Made by a program: the position numbers and the translations under genes
The notes under the pieces: model-generated
Told to the model about the DNA's origin: nothing
Databases searched by the model: none
Seen by the model: the letters and a program-made list of their open reading frames with translations, nothing else
Shown here: one piece after another, positions 17,955 to 26,925 of the stretch
Position numbering within the stretch: position 1 is the first letter of the stretch
Layout of the letters: each line of letters begins with the position of its first letter
Assembly: GCF_001458595.1 (NCBI RefSeq)
Contig: NZ_LN890328.1
Span: forward strand, 999,736 to 1,063,735
DNA from: Clostridium neonatale
GTDB taxonomy: Bacteria > Bacillota > Clostridia > Clostridiales > Clostridiaceae
DNA: 64,000 nucleotides
Direction of reading: 5' to 3'

Positions 17955-18455
17955 ATGTTTGATATACATATTTTTGATAATATGACTTTAGAAGAAAAGC
18001 TAAAAAATATGATTATTATGCTGGAAGGATTAATTCAAGATAATAATGAATCAGATTTATCAAAGCTTTGTAATGCTTGTGCGCTAATAAATGCAATTGT
18101 TTCTAGAAATAACTGGTGTGGATTTTATCTTCTAAAAAATGATAAATTAACACTTGGACCATTTCAAGGTATGCCAGCTTGTACAGAAATAAAAATAGGT
18201 AGTGGAGTGTGTGGAAAAGCTGCATTTAAAAAAGAAACAATAATAGTAGAAGATGTACATAAATTTGAAGGGCACATAGCATGCGATGCTAAATCAAACT
18301 CTGAAATAGTTATTCCAATAGTTAAGAATGATAAATTATATGGTGTATTAGATTTAGATAGTGAGGAATTTGGAAGATTTACCGAACTTGAGAAATTGTA
18401 CTTAGAAAAAGCTGTAGAGATAATAATTAAATATGTTAATTTTAATAATGTTTAA
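17955..18455 (+). CDS. msrC: Free methionine-(R)-sulfoxide reductase (GAF-domain fRMsr)
   Basis: A single GAF domain of about 166 residues. I use ATG 17955 because TGGAGGT (from 17944) is its RBS and overlaps the upstream ATG at 17943. Signatures of the fRMsr family are all visible: NWCGFYLL, GPFQGMPACTEI, GSGVCGKAAF, and HIACDAKSNSEIVIP. The three conserved cysteines carry out reduction of free Met-R-sulfoxide with thioredoxin-type recycling. It is cytoplasmic and likely part of oxidative-stress defence. The gene is monocistronic with its own terminator. Confidence 0.92.
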   Translation: MFDIHIFDNMTLEEKLKNMIIMLEGLIQDNNESDLSKLCNACALINAIVSRNNWCGFYLLKNDKLTLGPFQGMPACTEIKIGSGVCGKAAFKKETIIVEDVHKFEGHIACDAKSNSEIVIPIVKNDKLYGVLDLDSEEFGRFTELEKLYLEKAVEIIIKYVNFNNV

Positions 18456-18472
18456 ATATAATTATTAGTAAT

Positions 18473-18520
18473 AAAAAATCGTATTAGAAAAAATCTTTAA
18501 AATTTCTAATACGATTTTTT
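18473..18520 (+). terminator. Terminator after msrC
   Basis: A perfect 18-bp stem from AAAAAATCGTATTAGAAA with its complement ending in TTTTTT. Confidence 0.88.
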
Positions 18521-18685
18521 ATAATCATTATTAATAGTTAATGAATACAATATAATATAAAATTGTTACTTTATGCTTGACATTATCAAGAAAAATTCGT
18601 AAATATTAATTATTTCATAACTCATAGAAATCATAATAAGAGATAAAATAACCATAAGTAAAAGTAGTAATGTGAGGTATTGCCT

Positions 18686-19561
18686 ATGAATAATAACTAC
18701 AATAACTTAAAAAATGTTTTAGAAAGCATGCCTATGGCATTATATGTGAAAAATTTAGAAAACAAAATTATATATGTTAATAAGGTGTTTTTTAAAACAT
18801 TTAATCTAACTTATAATGAAGTTTTTTATAAAAATGAAAAGGCTATACTAAGTTTATTAAATATTAATGTAAATATAGATAATGATATAGAAATTATACG
18901 AGAAAAGAAAACCGTATGTTGTGAAAGAACTATTAATAAAAATGAAAATCAAAAAACTTACCAAGTATATAAATCACCAATATTTAATAACAAAAACGAA
19001 GTAATATCAATAATGACACTATACAATGATATTACATGTATTAAAAATAGAGAAGATAAACTTGAGAAATTAGCTTATAGAGATTATTTAACAAATTTAT
19101 TAAATCTAAGAGGATTAATCAAATATATTTCCTCTAAATCAAATAATCCAAATAAAGAAATTACGTTGTTATTTATTGATTTAGATAATTTTAAGAAATT
19201 GAATGATACTTTTGGCCATAAATATGGAGATAAGGCTCTTAAAATAATAGCTAAAAGATTAAGTGAATTTTCTGGGAATAATGTTGCAAGAATTGGAGGA
19301 GATGAATTTATAATTATCTATGAAAATATAGGTTATAATGAACTAATGAATAATGTTTCGAAAATATTATCATTATTACGGTTAAAATTAGAAAAGAATA
19401 ATGAAGAAGTCTTTATTTCAGGAAGTATAGGAGTCGTAACAGAATGTTGTAATAATCTAGATTATGATAAATTAATTGCTAAAGGAGACATTTGTCTGTA
19501 TAAAGCAAAAGTAAATGGCAAAAATCAAGTTGTATTTGATGATGAAGATTTTAAAATATGA
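18686..19561 (+). CDS. PAS-GGDEF diguanylate cyclase
   Basis: About 291 residues from ATG 18686, preceded by GTGAGGT at 18672-18678. An N-terminal PAS domain (ESMPMALYVKNLENKIIYVN onward, to about 120) is joined to a GGDEF domain with LAYRDYLTNLLN, FIDLDNFKKLNDTFGHKYGD and the intact active-site loop RIGGDEFIIIYE. It should make cyclic di-GMP from two GTP in response to a ligand or redox signal sensed by the PAS domain. No membrane segment is predicted by eye. No I-site RxxD is obvious just before GGDEF. Confidence 0.9.
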   Translation: MNNNYNNLKNVLESMPMALYVKNLENKIIYVNKVFFKTFNLTYNEVFYKNEKAILSLLNINVNIDNDIEIIREKKTVCCERTINKNENQKTYQVYKSPIFNNKNEVISIMTLYNDITCIKNREDKLEKLAYRDYLTNLLNLRGLIKYISSKSNNPNKEITLLFIDLDNFKKLNDTFGHKYGDKALKIIAKRLSEFSGNNVARIGGDEFIIIYENIGYNELMNNVSKILSLLRLKLEKNNEEVFISGSIGVVTECCNNLDYDKLIAKGDICLYKAKVNGKNQVVFDDEDFKI

Positions 19562-19573
19562 ATGTAAATTATA

Positions 19574-19611
19574 TCTGCATAATTATTATTATAAATTTAT
19601 AATTATGCAGA
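19574..19611 (+). promoter_or_regulatory. Two putative ARG boxes (ArgR operator), also a hairpin
   Basis: TCTGCATAATTATTATTA (19574-19591) and AATTTATAATTATGCAGA (19594-19611) each match 16 of 18 positions of the ARG box TNTGNATWWWWATNCANA and are 2 bp apart, the usual spacing of paired boxes. They lie just upstream of the argF promoter. The same bases form a 16-bp hairpin that could terminate the diguanylate cyclase transcript, but there is no T tract. Confidence 0.55.
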
Positions 19612-19616
19612 TATTA

Positions 19617-19645
19617 TAGACAAATAGTGTTCTATATAGTATAAT
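19617..19645 (+). promoter_or_regulatory. Promoter of ornithine carbamoyltransferase
   Basis: TAGACA (19617-19622) and TATAAT (19640-19645) with a 17-bp spacer, directly downstream of the ARG boxes. Confidence 0.65.
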
Positions 19646-19686
19646 TATACCTAAATTATACTATATATTATAAGGGGGACTATAAA

Positions 19687-20682
19687 ATGGCAATAAACTT
19701 AAAAGGCAGAAGCTTTCTAAAGCTTTTAGATTATACACCAAGTGAAATACGATATTTAATAGATTTAGCTAAGGATTTGAAGAGTCTTAAAAGAGCTGGA
19801 ATACCACATGACAGATTAAGAGGAAAAAACATAGCACTATTATTTGAAAAGACTTCAACTAGAACAAGATGCGCATTTGAAGTGGCTGGAATGGATCTAG
19901 GACTTGGTGTTACATATTTAGATGCTGCTGGATCGCAAATGGGAAAAAAAGAAAGTATAGCTGATACTGCAAGAGTTCTTGGAAGAATGTATGATGGAAT
20001 AGAATATAGAGGATTTGGACAAGAAATAGTAGAGGAGCTATCTAAATATGCAGGAGTACCAGTGTGGAATGGTTTAACTGATGAATTTCATCCAACTCAA
20101 ATGATAGCAGACTTGCTTACAATAGAAGAAAAGCTTGGAAAACTAAAAGGTGTAAACTTTGTATATATGGGAGATGCACGTTTTAATATGGGTAATTCTT
20201 TAATGGTTGCATGTAGTAAGATGGGCATGAACTTTATAGCTTGTGCTCCAAAAGAATTTTTCCCAGCAGAAAGTTTAGTAAATGAATGTTTAGGAATAGC
20301 AAAGGAAACAGATGCTACTATTACATTAAGTGAGGATGTTAAACAAAGTACTAAAAATGCAGATGTTATATATACAGATATATGGGTATCTATGGGCGAG
20401 CCTGAAGAAGTATGGGATGAAAGAATTAATAAACTTTTACCATATCAAGTTAATTGTGAAGTTATGAATAATGCAAAAGATGAAACAATATTCATGCATT
20501 GCCTGCCATCATATCATGATTTAAAAACAACTATTGGAAAAAAGGTTTGTGAAAAATATGGATTAACTGCACTTGAAGTTACAGATGAAGTTTTCCAAGG
20601 AAAACAATCTGTAGTATTTGATGAAGCTGAAAATCGTATGCATTCTATAAAAGCTATAATTCTTGCAACATTAGGTAATTAA
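19687..20682 (+). CDS. argF: Ornithine carbamoyltransferase
   Basis: A 331-residue OTCase that makes citrulline from ornithine and carbamoyl phosphate. The carbamoyl-phosphate motif STRTR is at residues 57-61, the HPTQ motif is in [13 protein letters not shown], the ornithine loop is in DIWVSMGEP, and the active-site Cys motif is HCLPSYHD. Length is typical. RBS AAGGGGG precedes the ATG. It stands alone without arcA, arcC or other arg genes nearby. Paired ARG boxes at its promoter favour a biosynthetic, ArgR-controlled role over the catabolic arginine deiminase pathway, but a catabolic ArcB role is possible. Confidence 0.95.
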   Translation: MAINLKGRSFLKLLDYTPSEIRYLIDLAKDLKSLKRAGIPHDRLRGKNIALLFEKTSTRTRCAFEVAGMDLGLGVTYLDAAGSQMGKKESIADTARVLGRMYDGIEYRGFGQEIVEELSKYAGVPVWNGLTDEFHPTQMIADLLTIEEKLGKLKGVNFVYMGDARFNMGNSLMVACSKMGMNFIACAPKEFFPAESLVNECLGIAKETDATITLSEDVKQSTKNADVIYTDIWVSMGEPEEVWDERINKLLPYQVNCEVMNNAKDETIFMHCLPSYHDLKTTIGKKVCEKYGLTALEVTDEVFQGKQSVVFDEAENRMHSIKAIILATLGN

Positions 20683-20719
20683 GATTAAATTTAAAATATA
20701 ACTATATGTACATTTAATA

Positions 20720-20824
20720 AATAACGGACGTACTGAGTTTAGTGAAAAGCAAAGAAATCTAACATATCATATATTGGATTTTGGTTGTTATCCACTAAGC
20801 TCAGTACGTCCTTTATCTATGTTG
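20720..20824. repeat. Palindromic element A (short member of the repeat family)
   Basis: Arms GGACGTACTGAGTTTAGTG (20726-20744) and CACTAAGCTCAGTACGTCC (20793-20811) pair over 19 bp with one G-U. The inner part shows a weaker AATC...GATT pairing. The outer sequences, including CAAAGAAAT and GGTTGTTATCCACT, are shared with elements B and C at 29.6 and 30.1 kb. It lies between convergent genes and may also act as a bidirectional terminator. Confidence 0.75.
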
Positions 20825-20857
20825 GATGATATTCAGTATTATTAATATTATATATTA

Positions 20858-21106
20858 TTAACCCTGAGACATTTGATTTTTAACTGTTTCAATTTCTTGT
20901 GGTGTAGCTGGAGCTGCTGGTATATAATAGCCTTTTTCTTTTGCTTTTTTAAACCAGTTATATTGACGAACTTCGTCTCCATTTCTCATACCTTGAATAG
21001 TTTGACGTAAGCTTTCATTTTCACATTGAGCGATTATTCCGCCATAACCTGCTAAGCTAGAATTTAGACCTGCAAGATAATCACTTACCATTTCTTTTTC
21101 GTTCAT
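20858..21106 (-). CDS. CotF-like spore coat protein (C-terminal half type)
   Basis: An 82-residue protein resembling the C-terminal half of CotF-family coat proteins (KEMVSDYLAGLNSSLAGYGG, DEVRQYNWFKKAKEKGYYIP, with a PAAPATPQEI tail). It would be made in the mother cell and assembled on the spore surface. RBS GGGAGGG lies just upstream. It follows the 61-residue coat gene by 14 bp on the same strand, so the two halves of a CotF-type protein are encoded as separate cistrons, a common clostridial arrangement. Confidence 0.8.
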   Translation of the reverse strand: MNEKEMVSDYLAGLNSSLAGYGGIIAQCENESLRQTIQGMRNGDEVRQYNWFKKAKEKGYYIPAAPATPQEIETVKNQMSQG

Positions 21107-21121
21107 ATGAAAACCCTCCCT

Positions 21122-21307
21122 TTATTGTAAGAATCCCATAAGGGTTTCTTTAGAGTTTTTTGCTGCTAAAGCATCTTTTTTTAGCATATCAACGATTTGT
21201 GGGTCAGTACATTGACTTGCATAAAAATTAAGCTTTTTTTCAATTGTACAATGTGCACCAATTAAATGACGTAAATTTTGTAATTCTAATGCATTTAAAT
21301 TTGCCAT
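21122..21307 (-). CDS. CotF-like spore coat protein (N-terminal half type)
   Basis: A 61-residue helical protein (LNALELQNLRHLIGAHCTIEK, followed by KLNFYASQC and DPQIVDMLKKDA) similar to the N-terminal part of CotF-family coat proteins, and probably a partner of the 82-residue protein encoded downstream. RBS ATAGGAGG lies upstream of the ATG. Expression during sporulation is inferred from family. Confidence 0.8.
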   Translation of the reverse strand: MANLNALELQNLRHLIGAHCTIEKKLNFYASQCTDPQIVDMLKKDALAAKNSKETLMGFLQ

Positions 21308-21322
21308 TTTATAGCCTCCTAT

Positions 21323-21384
21323 AACTTCAAATTCAATAATAGTATGTTCTATTTACAATAAACTATTCTATGAAATTTGAAGTT
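21323..21384 (-). promoter_or_regulatory. Possible sporulation promoter with flanking inverted repeat, coat gene pair
   Basis: On the minus strand CATAGAATA (21372-21364) fits the -10 pattern CATANNNTA of mother-cell sigma factors. It is bracketed by an 11-bp perfect inverted repeat (AACTTCAAATT at 21323-21333, complement at 21374-21384). No convincing -35 was assigned. Confidence 0.35.
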
Positions 21385-21397
21385 AATAGAAGTAAAT

Positions 21398-23137
21398 TTA
21401 TTCATTTTTTAAAAGTCTTTCAATTTCATCTTCATGAAGTGTCTCTTTTTCTAATAAGTTTAAAGCTATTTTATTTAAAAGTGTTTTATTATCATTAAGC
21501 AAAGATAAAGTTTCATCATAAAGAATATCAATAAATTCTTTACATTCTTCAATTACAAGGTTTCCGTAGCTGCTATACAGCGAACCTACACTTGATAATT
21601 TTACAAGTCCTAGGATTTCGCCCATTCCATATTCAGTAATCATTTTTAATGCAATATCCGTTGAGTGAGATATGTCATTTTCAGCTCCAGTGGAAATTTT
21701 AGATTTTCCAAAAGTAATTTCTTCTGCAGCTCTCCCTGCAAGTAAAACTTTAATTTTATTTCTCAAATAATCAGCTCTATGATAATTATTATCCTCTGGA
21801 ATTGTAAGAGTATATCCACCAGCACCTTTAGTTGTTGGAATTATTGTGATTTTAGATATTTTATCTTTTGGAAGAAGGAGCATTGAAACGAGTCCATGAC
21901 CAGCTTCATGATATGAAGTAAGGACTTTATCTTCATATTTTAAATGTTCTCTTTCTTTTTTTTCATAACCAGCTAATATAATTGAATAAGCTAAATCAAA
22001 GTGTTTACGTGTAATATATTTACTATCATCTTTTGCAGCTAATATAGCAGCTTCATTTACTAAATTTTCAAGCTTTGCTCCAGAAAAATATGAAGTTTTT
22101 CTAGCAATATCTTTTATGTCAATGTTTTCGTGTGGTTTATTATCTAAGTATAGTGATAGTATTTTTTCTCGTGCTTTTACATCTGGAAGTGATACTTCAA
22201 TATGTCTATCAAATCTTCCAGGCCTAAGAAGTGCTTTATCTAACATATCAAGCCTATTAGTAGCAGCAATAACTACAATGCCTTCGCCTTCACCAAAGCC
22301 TGACATTTCAGTTAAAAGTGCGTTTAAAGTTTGATCACGTTCACTATTTGTTGAGCTGCTTTCATTATTAGATCGTGCTTTACCTATAGCATCAATTTCA
22401 TCTATAAATATTACAGCTTTTCCTTTTGATTTTGCTTTTTTAAACAAGCTTCTGACCCGTGCTGCACCAACACCAACATAAACTTGAACGAAATCTGAAC
22501 CACTAAGAGCATAAAAAGGAACATTTGCTTCTCCAGCTACAGCTTTAGCAAGTAATGTTTTTCCTGTTCCAGGTTCACCATATAAAATTATTCCTTTTGG
22601 CATCCTTGCTCCATATTTTTCGTACTTTTCAGGATTTTTAAGAAAGTCAATTACATCCATTAAACTTTCTTTAGCTTCCTCATTTCCAGCTACACTACTA
22701 AAGTTTATTCCAATGTTTTTACTAAAATCTACTATATCCATAGATGTAACAGAAGAACTTCCATGTCTAGCTTTTACAAGTAGCATAGCTATTATTGTTA
22801 AAATTGATAAAACCAAAATTCCTGATGGTATTGTTTTTATAAGTGGAGGATTTGTCTCATCAGATATTTTAATATTTTTTAGTAATAAGGTTTCTTTTAA
22901 ATCTTCTTTATTTGGATTATCAGTTATATAAGTTTTTCCATCTTTTAATTTTACCGTCATTTTAGAAGATGAATCTATTATAACGTTTTGTATTTTATTA
23001 GTTTCTAGATCTTGTAAAAAAATTGTGTATTCTTGTTTTGGATGATTATTTAATGATGAGGTATAAATAATCATGCCCAAAGAGAATAGGGCTGTTAAAA
23101 CAGGTATCAATATATAGAATTTTTTTATTTTATTCAT
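21398..23137 (-). CDS. ftsH: FtsH-type membrane AAA+ zinc metalloprotease
   Basis: A 579-residue protein with two membrane segments near the N-terminus (about 8-28 and 105-125) flanking an extracytoplasmic domain. The AAA+ module has Walker [19 protein letters not shown], Walker [14 protein letters not shown] and the SRH ([20 protein letters not shown]). A C-terminal peptidase domain carries the zinc motif HEAGH and a distal [10 protein letters not shown] region. It would degrade membrane and regulatory proteins using ATP. Slightly shorter than housekeeping FtsH, so it may be a secondary paralog. RBS AGGAGG lies upstream. It is divergent from the oleate hydratase gene and not in an obvious operon. 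Confidence 0.92.
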   Translation of the reverse strand: MNKIKKFYILIPVLTALFSLGMIIYTSSLNNHPKQEYTIFLQDLETNKIQNVIIDSSSKMTVKLKDGKTYITDNPNKEDLKETLLLKNIKISDETNPPLIKTIPSGILVLSILTIIAMLLVKARHGSSSVTSMDIVDFSKNIGINFSSVAGNEEAKESLMDVIDFLKNPEKYEKYGARMPKGIILYGEPGTGKTLLAKAVAGEANVPFYALSGSDFVQVYVGVGAARVRSLFKKAKSKGKAVIFIDEIDAIGKARSNNESSSTNSERDQTLNALLTEMSGFGEGEGIVVIAATNRLDMLDKALLRPGRFDRHIEVSLPDVKAREKILSLYLDNKPHENIDIKDIARKTSYFSGAKLENLVNEAAILAAKDDSKYITRKHFDLAYSIILAGYEKKEREHLKYEDKVLTSYHEAGHGLVSMLLLPKDKISKITIIPTTKGAGGYTLTIPEDNNYHRADYLRNKIKVLLAGRAAEEITFGKSKISTGAENDISHSTDIALKMITEYGMGEILGLVKLSSVGSLYSSYGNLVIEECKEFIDILYDETLSLLNDNKTLLNKIALNLLEKETLHEDEIERLLKNE

Positions 23138-23393
23138 AAAATACCTCCTAATTAACGTATTTTATATTTTCTTACCTTAATTATATATTGGTTATATTTA
23201 AAGTCTAACGTTTAGAGACACTTTTACCAATGTACTTTATACCTTAATAATAAAATTATTATTTATTTGGAATCTTATTCATAAATAACTACCTTTATGT
23301 AAAATTTTATAATTCAATTAATCAAATTATGTATAAGTATTTATAAATTACGTTAAACTATAAAAATAAAATTAAAAAAAGGATGTAATAAAT

Positions 23394-25124
23394 ATGAAAA
23401 GAAAAAGCTGTAATAACAATTTAAATATTTTAATAACATTAGGAATGGCACTAGGCGCAGCCACCATAATTGGATTAAGCAAAAAAAATGATAAAAAGAA
23501 TACTACATGTTCATGTACAAGAATAAATTTATATGAAAATAAAGAAAATAAGCAGGTTTACTTTGTTGGAGGAGGTCTTGCTTCACTTGCAGGTGCAGCT
23601 TATCTTATCCGTGATTGCAATTTTAAAGGAGAAAATATTCATATAATTGAAGGATTACGTATTTTAGGCGGAAGCAATGATGGTGCCGGAAATAATGAAG
23701 AAGGCTTTGTATGTAGAGGTGGAAGGATGTTAAATGAAGAAACATATGAAAATTTCTGGGAACTTTTTTCTACTATACCATCTTTAGAGATGCCAGGGAA
23801 AAGTGTAACAGAGGAAATATTAAACTTCGATCATTTACATCCAACACACGCTCAGGCAAGGCTTGTAGATAGGTATGGAGTCATATTGGATGTTAAATCA
23901 ATGGGATTTAATAATGCTGATAGATTGGCTCTTGGTAAATTGATGGCGACTAAAGAAGAAGATTTAGATGATATTACGATCGAGGAATGGTTTATAAATA
24001 CACCACATTTCTTTAAAACAAATTTTTGGTATATGTGGCAAACAACATTTGCTTTTCAAAAGTGGTCTAGTGTTTTTGAACTTAAACGTTATATGAATCG
24101 TATGATTTTTGAATTTTCTCGTATAGAAACATTAGAAGGTGTAACAAGAACACCATATAATCAATATGAATCAGTAATATTACCTTTAAAAAAATATTTA
24201 GAAAACTGTAATGTTGATTTTAGTATAAATGCAACAGTAACTGATATAGATTTTAAACCTGGGCGTGAAATAACAGCTACAGCAATACACATAAAAGATA
24301 AAGAAGGCGAAAAGATAATAACATTAAATTCTGGTGATGTATGTATAATGACAAATGGATGTATGACTGATAATGCTCGTCTTGGTGATTTTGATAATCC
24401 AGCAGAGTATGATATTGAAAAACCAATAAGTGCAGAACTTTGGGAAAAAGTATCTAAAAAGAAACCTGGGCTTGGAAATCCCAAACCATTCTTTGGATAT
24501 CCAGAACAAACAAACTGGGAAAGCTTTACTGTAACTTGCAAAGGTAATAAACTTTTAAAGCTCATTGAGAAATTTTCAATGAATATACCTGGAAGTGGTG
24601 CACTTATGACATTTAAAGATTCTAACTGGTTAATGAGTATAGTAGTTGCTGCGCAGCCACATTTTAAGAATCAGTCAATGGATACAACTATTTTCTGGGG
24701 ATATGGTTTATACACAGATAAAGAAGGAAATTATATTAAAAAGCCTATGAGAGATTGCACTGGAGAAGAAATATTGATAGAGCTTTTACACCATCTTCAT
24801 TTAGATTCGAAAAAAGATGAGATTATTGAGGATGTAATAAACGTAATTCCATGTATGATGCCATATATAGTTTCACAATTCCAGCCGCATAAAATAAGCG
24901 ATAGGCCCAAAGTTGTTCCATGTGGTTCTACAAACTTTGCAATGATAAGCCAATTTGTAGAAATACCAGAAGATATGGTATTTACTGAAGAATATTCAGT
25001 TCGTGCAGCAAGAATAGCAGTATATAAATTATTCAATGTTAAGCATAAAAAGATTTGCCCAGTAACTCCGTATAATAAAGATCCAAAAGTACTTTTAAAT
25101 GCGCTAAAAACTTCTTTTAGGTAA
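23394..25124 (+). CDS. ohyA: Oleate hydratase (myosin-cross-reactive antigen family)
   Basis: A 576-residue FAD-dependent hydratase that adds water to the cis-9 double bond of oleate to give 10-hydroxystearate. The dinucleotide-binding motif is YFVGGGLASLAGAAYLIRD near residue 52, followed by the family's IIEGLRILGGSNDGAG and CRGGRMLNEETYENFWELF. HLHPTHAQARLVDRYG and the C-terminal RPKVVPCGSTNFAMISQFVE are also characteristic. The extra N-terminal segment (residues 1-45) has a hydrophobic run and may associate with the membrane. RBS AAAGGATG. It is followed after 26 bp by a DUF308 membrane protein gene, probably co-transcribed. Likely function is fatty-acid detoxification. Confidence 0.92.
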   Translation: MKRKSCNNNLNILITLGMALGAATIIGLSKKNDKKNTTCSCTRINLYENKENKQVYFVGGGLASLAGAAYLIRDCNFKGENIHIIEGLRILGGSNDGAGNNEEGFVCRGGRMLNEETYENFWELFSTIPSLEMPGKSVTEEILNFDHLHPTHAQARLVDRYGVILDVKSMGFNNADRLALGKLMATKEEDLDDITIEEWFINTPHFFKTNFWYMWQTTFAFQKWSSVFELKRYMNRMIFEFSRIETLEGVTRTPYNQYESVILPLKKYLENCNVDFSINATVTDIDFKPGREITATAIHIKDKEGEKIITLNSGDVCIMTNGCMTDNARLGDFDNPAEYDIEKPISAELWEKVSKKKPGLGNPKPFFGYPEQTNWESFTVTCKGNKLLKLIEKFSMNIPGSGALMTFKDSNWLMSIVVAAQPHFKNQSMDTTIFWGYGLYTDKEGNYIKKPMRDCTGEEILIELLHHLHLDSKKDEIIEDVINVIPCMMPYIVSQFQPHKISDRPKVVPCGSTNFAMISQFVEIPEDMVFTEEYSVRAARIAVYKLFNVKHKKICPVTPYNKDPKVLLNALKTSFR

Positions 25125-25150
25125 AATATATTTAAGAAGGAGGAAAATAT

Positions 25151-25627
25151 ATGGTAAAATTTTTAGAAAAAATGTTTATAGTTGAAGGTATATTGTTTGG
25201 AATAATTGGATTACTATTTATATTTAATCCAACAAGCTCTTTAATAACCTTAACGAATATTACTGGAATACTAGTTATTGCTTTAGGAATTGTATCACTA
25301 TTTAAGCAGCCAAGAAGCATAGTAGTAGGAATTGTTAATATAATTTTTGGTATAGGTTTAATAAGCATGCCTGTTCAAAGTATAAATCTTATAATAGCTT
25401 TTTATGGAGCATGGTCTACTGTAAAGGGAATATATCTTCTTATAGTAGCATTAAAACAGTCGGGTTATAGAGATACATTTAATATTGTATATTCTTGTTT
25501 GATTATAATCTTAGGTGTATTAATATTGTTTAATCCTATAGTAAGTTTTGTTTCAATACCTTATATAATAGGGACATATTTTCTAATAAGTGCAGTATGT
25601 GAACTTTATATTGGTTTTAAGATATAG
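25151..25627 (+). CDS. DUF308/HdeD-like multi-spanning membrane protein
   Basis: A 158-residue protein of about six hydrophobic segments with a repeated GI(I/V)-LI-FNP pattern (LLFIFNPTSSLITLTNITG and LILFNPIVSFVSIPYIIG) as in HdeD/DUF308 proteins. Molecular function is unknown; E. coli HdeD is linked to acid resistance. The RBS AGAAGGAGG is strong. It directly follows oleate hydratase, suggesting a membrane or fatty-acid stress operon, which is inference. Confidence 0.75.
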   Translation: MVKFLEKMFIVEGILFGIIGLLFIFNPTSSLITLTNITGILVIALGIVSLFKQPRSIVVGIVNIIFGIGLISMPVQSINLIIAFYGAWSTVKGIYLLIVALKQSGYRDTFNIVYSCLIIILGVLILFNPIVSFVSIPYIIGTYFLISAVCELYIGFKI

Positions 25628-25687
25628 GAATACAAATAAAGCAGCTGTCACACTTACAAACTATAATTTATAATTCAAAACATAATG

Positions 25688-25721
25688 AGATGTCTCAAAT
25701 TATTTAATGAGACATCTTTTT
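25688..25721 (+). terminator. Terminator after the oleate hydratase-DUF308 pair
   Basis: A perfect 10-bp stem AGATGTCTCA/TGAGACATCT followed by TTTTTATT. Confidence 0.88.
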
Positions 25722-25830
25722 ATTAATGTATTCTATTTTGAGATAAGTATATACTATTTTATAATGTGAAGAGATAGTGTATAATATAATAAAATATAGT
25801 AGCTATAATATGTATTTTGGGGGGAAATAA

Positions 25831-26760
25831 ATGAATATTCTTGTTATGGGTGGAACAAAATTCGTAAGTAAAAGCATAGCTAAATATTTTTCTGATGAAG
25901 GGTATAAAGTTTATACACTAAATAGAGGAAATTCTTCAGATCATAAAAATACCTTAAAAGCTGACAGGCATATTGAAAAGAATATGAAGAAAGTATTAGA
26001 TAATAAAAAATTTGATTATGTGATTGATGTTAATGCATATACACAAAATGATGTAGAGATACTTTACAACTATTTAGACAAAAGCAAGTTAAAAAAATAT
26101 ATATTTATTAGTTCTAGTGCTGTTTATACTGAAAATAATAAACTCCCTATAAAAGAAAGTGCTACAAAAGGATTCAACAGTCAATGGAAAGATTATGGAA
26201 TCAATAAATTAGAAGCAGAAGAATTTTTATTTAGTAAATAGAAAACAGATAAATATCCTGTGGTTATTTTAAGACCACCATATTTATATGGGCCTATGAA
26301 TAATCTGTATAGGGAAAGCTATATATTTGATTGTTTATTAAATTGTGACCCTATACTAGTACCAAGTGATGGGCAAACTAAAATCCAGTTCCTACACATA
26401 GATGATTTATGTGCACAGATAAAAGAGATTATTATAAATGATGAAATTATAGGAATAGCGTTTAATGTAGGAAACAAAGAATATATAACATTCGAAAAAT
26501 GGATAGAAAAATGTTTTGAAGCAACTAATTTAAAAACTAAAATATTGTATGCAAATCAATATAATATTAATGAAAATTCAAGAGCTTACTTTCCATTTAG
26601 AGATTATGAGTATTACTTAGACACATCACTTATAGAAAATATATATATAGTAAAAAAAGATTTAGTTGTAGGATTAAAGGAATCTTTTGAATATTATAAA
26701 AAATTTGCTGAAGTTGATAAAAAAGAAAACTTTCAAGAGTACATTAGAAAACTGCTATGA
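25831..26760 (+). pseudogene. NAD-dependent epimerase/dehydratase, interrupted by an in-frame TAG
   Basis: Two collinear parts lie in the same frame: 25831-26241 (136 residues, Rossmann motif MGGTKFVSKSIAKYF, then YIFISSSAVY with the Ser of the SDR site) and a continuation to 26760 (VVILRPPYLYGPMNN, FLHIDDLCAQI). They are separated only by an amber codon at 26239-26241 and six sense codons. Together they form one short-chain-type nucleotide-sugar epimerase of about 309 residues. The C-terminal part has no RBS or plausible start of its own. Either the gene is recently inactivated, or the codon is suppressed, or it is a base error. Confidence 0.8.
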
Positions 26761-26847
26761 TTAAATTCATTGTATAAATTAACTGTTTTGATTATAATGA
26801 TTATAGTATAAATTAAGGTTTATATACTTTATGAATATATAATTTGT

Positions 26848-26885
26848 AAAAAGAATGACTTTAAGAATGAGTCGTTCTTTTTTTA
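26848..26885 (+). terminator. Terminator after the epimerase pseudogene
   Basis: A 13-bp stem AAAAAGAATGACT pairing with AGTCGTTCTTTTT (one G-U) and a T7 tail. Confidence 0.88.
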
Positions 26886-26925
26886 GTAAATAGTATATAT
26901 AACAAAAGATTTAAGGAGAAAGACA

